NCBI RefSeq assembly: GCF_021556435.1
Contig: NZ_JAKGCU010000017.1
Location: 52,975-116,974 of the forward strand
Reading direction: 5' to 3'
From: Gordonia tangerina
GTDB lineage: Bacteria; Actinomycetota; Actinomycetes; Mycobacteriales; Mycobacteriaceae
DNA length: 64,000 nucleotides
Shown: in pieces, positions 58,069 to 64,000 of the stretch
Layout: every line of letters begins with the position of its first letter
Position numbering within the stretch: position 1 is the stretch's first letter
The notes under the pieces: generated by a model
Database searches by the model: none
Seen by the model: the letters and a program-made list of their open reading frames with translations, nothing else
What the model was told of the DNA's origin: nothing
Translations under genes and position numbers: made by a program

Positions 58069-59616
58069 TCAGAGCAGGCGAACGACGTTGGGCATCGCTC
58101 CCGCGGTGCGCAGCGGCGAGACCTTGACGACACTGCCCGACTGCGGCGCCTCGATCATCTTGTTGTCGCCGAGGTACAACGCGACGTGCTGGCTGGCGTT
58201 CGGGCCGTAGAAGATCATGTCGCCGCGTTGCATCTGCGACAGCGGGAACTGTGGACCGGAGGTGTACTGGTAGCCGGTGTAGTGCGGCAGTTCGATGCCC
58301 ACGCCCGCGAAGGCGTAGATCATCAGTCCCGAGCAGTCGTACCCGATCTTGTTGTAGTCGCCGTAGCTGTCGGCGACACCCCCGTCACGGATGCCCCGGG
58401 TGGGACCGTTGGCGTCGCCGCCACCCCACGCATATGGCACGTTGAGCTGCGAGAGCGCCCGATTCACGACGATCTCGATGGCCTGGGGACCGCGGAGACC
58501 GGGCCTTACCATGCCGCCGCCGCCACCGGACGAACTGCCGAACAGCGAACCCAGGCTGCCGTTGCCGATCACCGAGCTCAGCGAGTCGGGGCCGCTACCG
58601 GTCATGTCGGAACCGCCGATGCCGAGCTCGTCGAGGAGTTCTGAATGCGGCATCTGCTGTTGCCCGACGAGTTCGGCCAGCACCTTCTGACCGACATCGA
58701 GAGCGAGTTTGGCCGCAGCCGTGGCCGCCACGGCCAAGGCCTGGTTGTCGCCGCCGGGCTCCGCGGGCGCGCCGGGCGCCGCGGGTGTCTGCGGCGAATC
58801 GGGGAAGAGGTTCTGCAAGAGCTCGCCGGCCGTGGGGCCCTCGACCGTACGTCGCGGCGCGACACCCCGGATCTTGTCGAGCGACTGCTGGACCTTGTCG
58901 CGCTTCTGGATGAGGGCGGACCGACGCTGCTGCTCCGAGGCGACCGCCGAACGCGCCTGGCTGACCGCGGCGAGCGCGTCGTCCTTGCGGTTGGCTGCGC
59001 TCTGGGTGGCGAATGCTGCCTGGCGTTGCGTCGCCTGGACCGCGGAGACCCGGTTGGCCTGTTGGTTTCGGGCCACCTCGAGCCGCTCGATGGTGTCGCG
59101 CTGCTGCTTGCCGAGTCGGTCGATGACGGTCATCCGGTCCAGTACGGCACCGGGGTTGTCCGATGAGACGTACTCGGCCATGGAACTGCGAGCACTCCCC
59201 TGCCGGTAGACGTCGCGCGCGAACTCGTCGAAGGCCTTCTGCGCCTCGGCGACCTTGCGCCGCGCGTCGGAAAGGGAACGTTTCGCCGACTTCGCGGCGA
59301 CACTCGCCAAGTGTTCGGCGGCCACGGAGTTCTGGTAGTCCACCAGTGCGCGATTGACGTTTTCCTGACGGACTGCGACCGCGTTGTCGAGATCGGCCAG
59401 ATTCTGGTTCGCCTTGGCGATTTGATTGATCAGACCGGAGACCTGCGATTGTGCTCCGGTTTTCGGCGCTGCCTGGGCCTGTCCGGCTCCTACGAACCCG
59501 AGCACCGTGATGGCCAGCAATGCGCCGACCCGGGCCGCAATCGCGCGTCGGCGGGACCGTTGCGCTCGCGGCGCCGGTGACCCACCGCGCGCCACGCCGG
59601 TAGTAGCTCGCCTCAC
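58069..59616 (-). CDS. ripA: NlpC/P60 peptidoglycan endopeptidase RipA
   Basis: 515 residues. Signal peptide (about 25-49, IAARVGALLAITVLGFVGAG, cut after QAQA), a long coiled-coil inhibitory domain (about 55-260), a Pro/Gly linker, a Gly/Ser-rich stretch (about 355-372) and the C-terminal NlpC/P60 domain. Catalytic residues are Cys428 (YDCSGLMIY), His477 (SQHVALYLG) and probably Glu489. It cleaves the peptide stem between D-glutamate and diaminopimelate during septation. GTG start with GAGGGAGAA upstream. It heads the run ripA-moxR-DUF58-VWA. Confidence 0.93.
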   Translation of the reverse strand: MRRATTGVARGGSPAPRAQRSRRRAIAARVGALLAITVLGFVGAGQAQAAPKTGAQSQVSGLINQIAKANQNLADLDNAVAVRQENVNRALVDYQNSVAAEHLASVAAKSAKRSLSDARRKVAEAQKAFDEFARDVYRQGSARSSMAEYVSSDNPGAVLDRMTVIDRLGKQQRDTIERLEVARNQQANRVSAVQATQRQAAFATQSAANRKDDALAAVSQARSAVASEQQRRSALIQKRDKVQQSLDKIRGVAPRRTVEGPTAGELLQNLFPDSPQTPAAPGAPAEPGGDNQALAVAATAAAKLALDVGQKVLAELVGQQQMPHSELLDELGIGGSDMTGSGPDSLSSVIGNGSLGSLFGSSSGGGGGMVRPGLRGPQAIEIVVNRALSQLNVPYAWGGGDANGPTRGIRDGGVADSYGDYNKIGYDCSGLMIYAFAGVGIELPHYTGYQYTSGPQFPLSQMQRGDMIFYGPNASQHVALYLGDNKMIEAPQSGSVVKVSPLRTAGAMPNVVRLL

Positions 59617-60017
59617 CAGTTCTCCCTCGTCGTTCGCGGCTTACCCGCCACAGCGGATGCGACCTCGCGGTCCGCGCGCTGTGAAGTGATGGGTGCCTGC
59701 CCGATCCCGACCCGCCTCGCGACGTGCACCATGCACCACTCGTGGTGCCCTCCATCACTTGGGCACCACTCGTGACAACAGAACCGTACGTCACATCGAA
59801 CACATCGGAAAACAGCAGTCACGAATTACATTGGCGTGATTACCAGGCAAAATGCCGTGAACTGCCGAAAGGGCGCCGATCGACAAAGGTCTCGAATCGG
59901 CAACGAAGAGCGCATCCGGGCGTGCCGCCTACAACTGATGCGGGCGAAGCGATGTATGGGCTACCTCTCCACCGAAGTGGACGCGCGTCTGCGACGGAGT
60001 GGGCCGACGCGGTCGCG
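59617..60017 (-). promoter_or_regulatory. ripA upstream region with repeated hairpin motif
   Basis: 401 bases without a gene. The 12-mer GCACCACTCGTG occurs twice, at 59733-59744 and 59763-59774. The first extends to a 16-bp palindrome GCACCAC-TC-GTGGTGC (59733-59748). GTGGTGCCC (59742-59750) also pairs with GGGCACCAC (59761-59769) across a ten-base loop, so two exclusive hairpins are possible. They lie about 120-160 bases before the ripA start, in the probable leader or operator region. Short frames through here show no coding character. Confidence 0.5.
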
Positions 60018-60620
60018 TCAGGGTAGGTCGCGCGAGAGGTCGGTGGTGCCGGACGCCTGCGCGGTCGATTCCACCGGTGCCGCACCCTCGCCACCGGCTC
60101 CCCGGCGGTCCGCACGGGTCGATCGCAGCCGGGCGATGGCCGCCCCGGCCACCACGATGACGATGAGCAGCAGGCTGATGACCGTCCAGTTCAGAGACGG
60201 CTCGTTCATCTGATCCCACATCTGACGCGCGGCGAGTGGCGGATCGGTCAGGGTCAGATTGTCGGTCGCTTCTTCCTGCTGGACGCGACTGAAGTGCGGC
60301 GAAGCACTGCCCACCGATTGTGGACCGAGCACGATGACGGTCCCACCGACGTCGGCTTGGAGATCGGTGGCGATATCGCGGTAGTACTCGAACTTCAGGG
60401 GCCGATCGATCACCACGAAGCTGACCTCTTGCCCATCGGCCTGAGCCTCGGCGACCACTGCGCGCAGGCCGGCGACCTGGCCGGCCGGCGCGGCGACGCC
60501 GTCTTCCTGGATGTCGCGCAGGATCGCGGGCATGTCCACGCTCTCGGGAATGACCGAGGGCGCCATCACGCCCATCGGCGGCAGGGCCAAGACATGCTGC
60601 GTCGTCGCATCCGGACTCAT
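60018..60620 (-). CDS. DUF6676-type membrane protein (Rv1476-like)
   Basis: 200 residues. A soluble extracytoplasmic or cytoplasmic N-domain (about 1-145) contains IPESVDMPAILRDIQEDGVA and VSFVVIDRPLKFEYYRDIAT, resembling a TPM/Rv1476-like domain. One C-terminal helix (about 147-166, NWTVISLLLIVIVVAGAAIA) is followed by an Arg-rich and then Ala/Ser-rich tail. Placed between acn and ripA exactly as Rv1476 in M. tuberculosis. The ATG at 60620 has GAGGATGG upstream. Function unknown. Confidence 0.82.
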   Translation of the reverse strand: MSPDATTQHVLALPPMGVMAPSVIPESVDMPAILRDIQEDGVAAPAGQVAGLRAVVAEAQADGQEVSFVVIDRPLKFEYYRDIATDLQADVGGTVIVLGPQSVGSASPHFSRVQQEEATDNLTLTDPPLAARQMWDQMNEPSLNWTVISLLLIVIVVAGAAIARLRSTRADRRGAGGEGAAPVESTAQASGTTDLSRDLP

Positions 60621-61023
60621 CTGGCCATCCTCACATCTCTGGGCACCTGAGGGTCGCACACCGCGACACGCAAGGCATCAGCTCGCCGGCAAGGTTTCGC
60701 GAGCATTAAATTCGCACGCACAGCGGTGGCCCACCAAACCTCCTGCAGCACCGTACGACAGAATGGGATGGTCCGGAGAATCCCGGGTCGGCTTCGCGCG
60801 CCCCGATCCGACACGAGGCGAGCGAGGCTGTTTGTTAACAGTACGTGCGTACTGTTAACATCGGAACTGTCGCCACCTGCCGACGAACAGCGTCAACGCT
60901 GGTCGGACATCGGGCGGTGGCAGCCAACGCAGCGAGGTCACACGTTGCTGTAACCACCGACGCAGCCCGTCGGATGAGCAGGCCGGCGCAGCCCGCCGGC
61001 ACGTTGAGGAGAGTGGACAAGAC
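60621..61023 (+). promoter_or_regulatory. acn upstream region with ribosome site
   Basis: 403 bases between divergent genes. Positions 60621-60825 hold the upstream side of the DUF6676-type gene with no clear box. 60832-60861 is the acn promoter/operator. From about 60868 to 61023 is a leader of about 155 bases with no recognised riboswitch; it ends with GAGGAGAG ten bases before the GTG. Confidence 0.55.
60832..60861 (+). promoter_or_regulatory. AcnR-type operator inside the acn promoter
   Basis: A perfect inverted repeat at 60833-60860 has 13-bp arms TGTTAACAGTACG and CGTACTGTTAACA with a TG spacer. Its core CAGTACGTGCGTACTG (60839-60854) matches the AcnR consensus CAGNAC-N3-CGTACTG known from Corynebacterium. 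A promoter fits around it: TTGTTA (60832-60837), 18-base spacer, TAACAT (60856-60861). The acnR gene itself follows acn, so the match has a regulator in cis. Confidence 0.85.
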
Positions 61024-63840
<2,817 letters not shown>

Positions 63841-63891
63841 TCACCTCAGCCCTTGACCACGACAGCATGAATACGACAGGGAGCACGAGAA

Positions 63892-64000
<109 letters not shown>

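Noticed and set aside
59617..60017. ydaO (c-di-AMP) riboswitch before ripA
   Set aside because: Hairpins are present but the conserved ydaO segments I know were not found on the coding strand.

Overview
The window is ordinary, very GC-rich (roughly two thirds G+C by eye) core chromosome of a mycolic-acid-containing actinobacterium (order Mycobacteriales). It carries a 20S proteasome with Pup tagging, a mycothiol gene (mshC), the mycolate genes fabG1-inhA, ripA and acn-acnR. Gene content and the DUF222/HNH gene suggest Gordonia or a close relative; this genus call is an inference.

Layout. 1-12 kb: Pup-proteasome locus (tatA fragment, pafC, pafB, pafA, prcA, prcB, pup, dop on the minus strand; glgP inserted on plus; then mpa on minus). 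12-18 kb: trmI, a RecB-type nuclease, a thioesterase, hisG-hisE-HAD phosphatase, a small membrane protein and an Rv2629-like gene. 18-24.6 kb: more accessory-looking stretch with an XRE/MmyB regulator, a DUF222-HNH gene broken by a frameshift, a GT-C glycosyltransferase with a Gly-rich insert, and a marR-MFS pair. 24.6-39.3 kb: metH, PAC2 protein, tandem repeats, mshC, a cluster of poorly understood conserved genes (kinase-like protein, DUF3090, histidine phosphatase) with uppP, lipoprotein, DUF5703, pyrD, PEBP, M20 peptidase and tRNA-Leu(GAG). 39.3-42.5 kb: MscS channel, nucleoside hydrolase, LLM oxidoreductase. 42.5-64 kb: meaB-mutB-mutA, TVP38, SPFH-NfeD, DUF3097, hemH-inhA-fabG1, VWA-DUF58-MoxR-RipA, DUF6676-type protein, acn and the start of acnR. 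The two large blocks correspond, from memory of M. tuberculosis H37Rv, to Rv2094c-Rv2141c and Rv1496-Rv1474c, which are far apart there.

No CRISPR array, prophage, intact insertion sequence or secondary-metabolite cluster was seen. The strongest non-coding signal is a set of about fourteen genes in which a TANNNT -10 box lies exactly 6-7 bases before an ATG/GTG, predicting leaderless mRNAs. Other regulatory sites are an AcnR-type operator inside the acn promoter, tandem MarR operators around the marR start, and a palindrome over the XRE gene start. The last ~75 bases contain a G/C/A homopolymer block that looks like an assembly artefact inside acnR.
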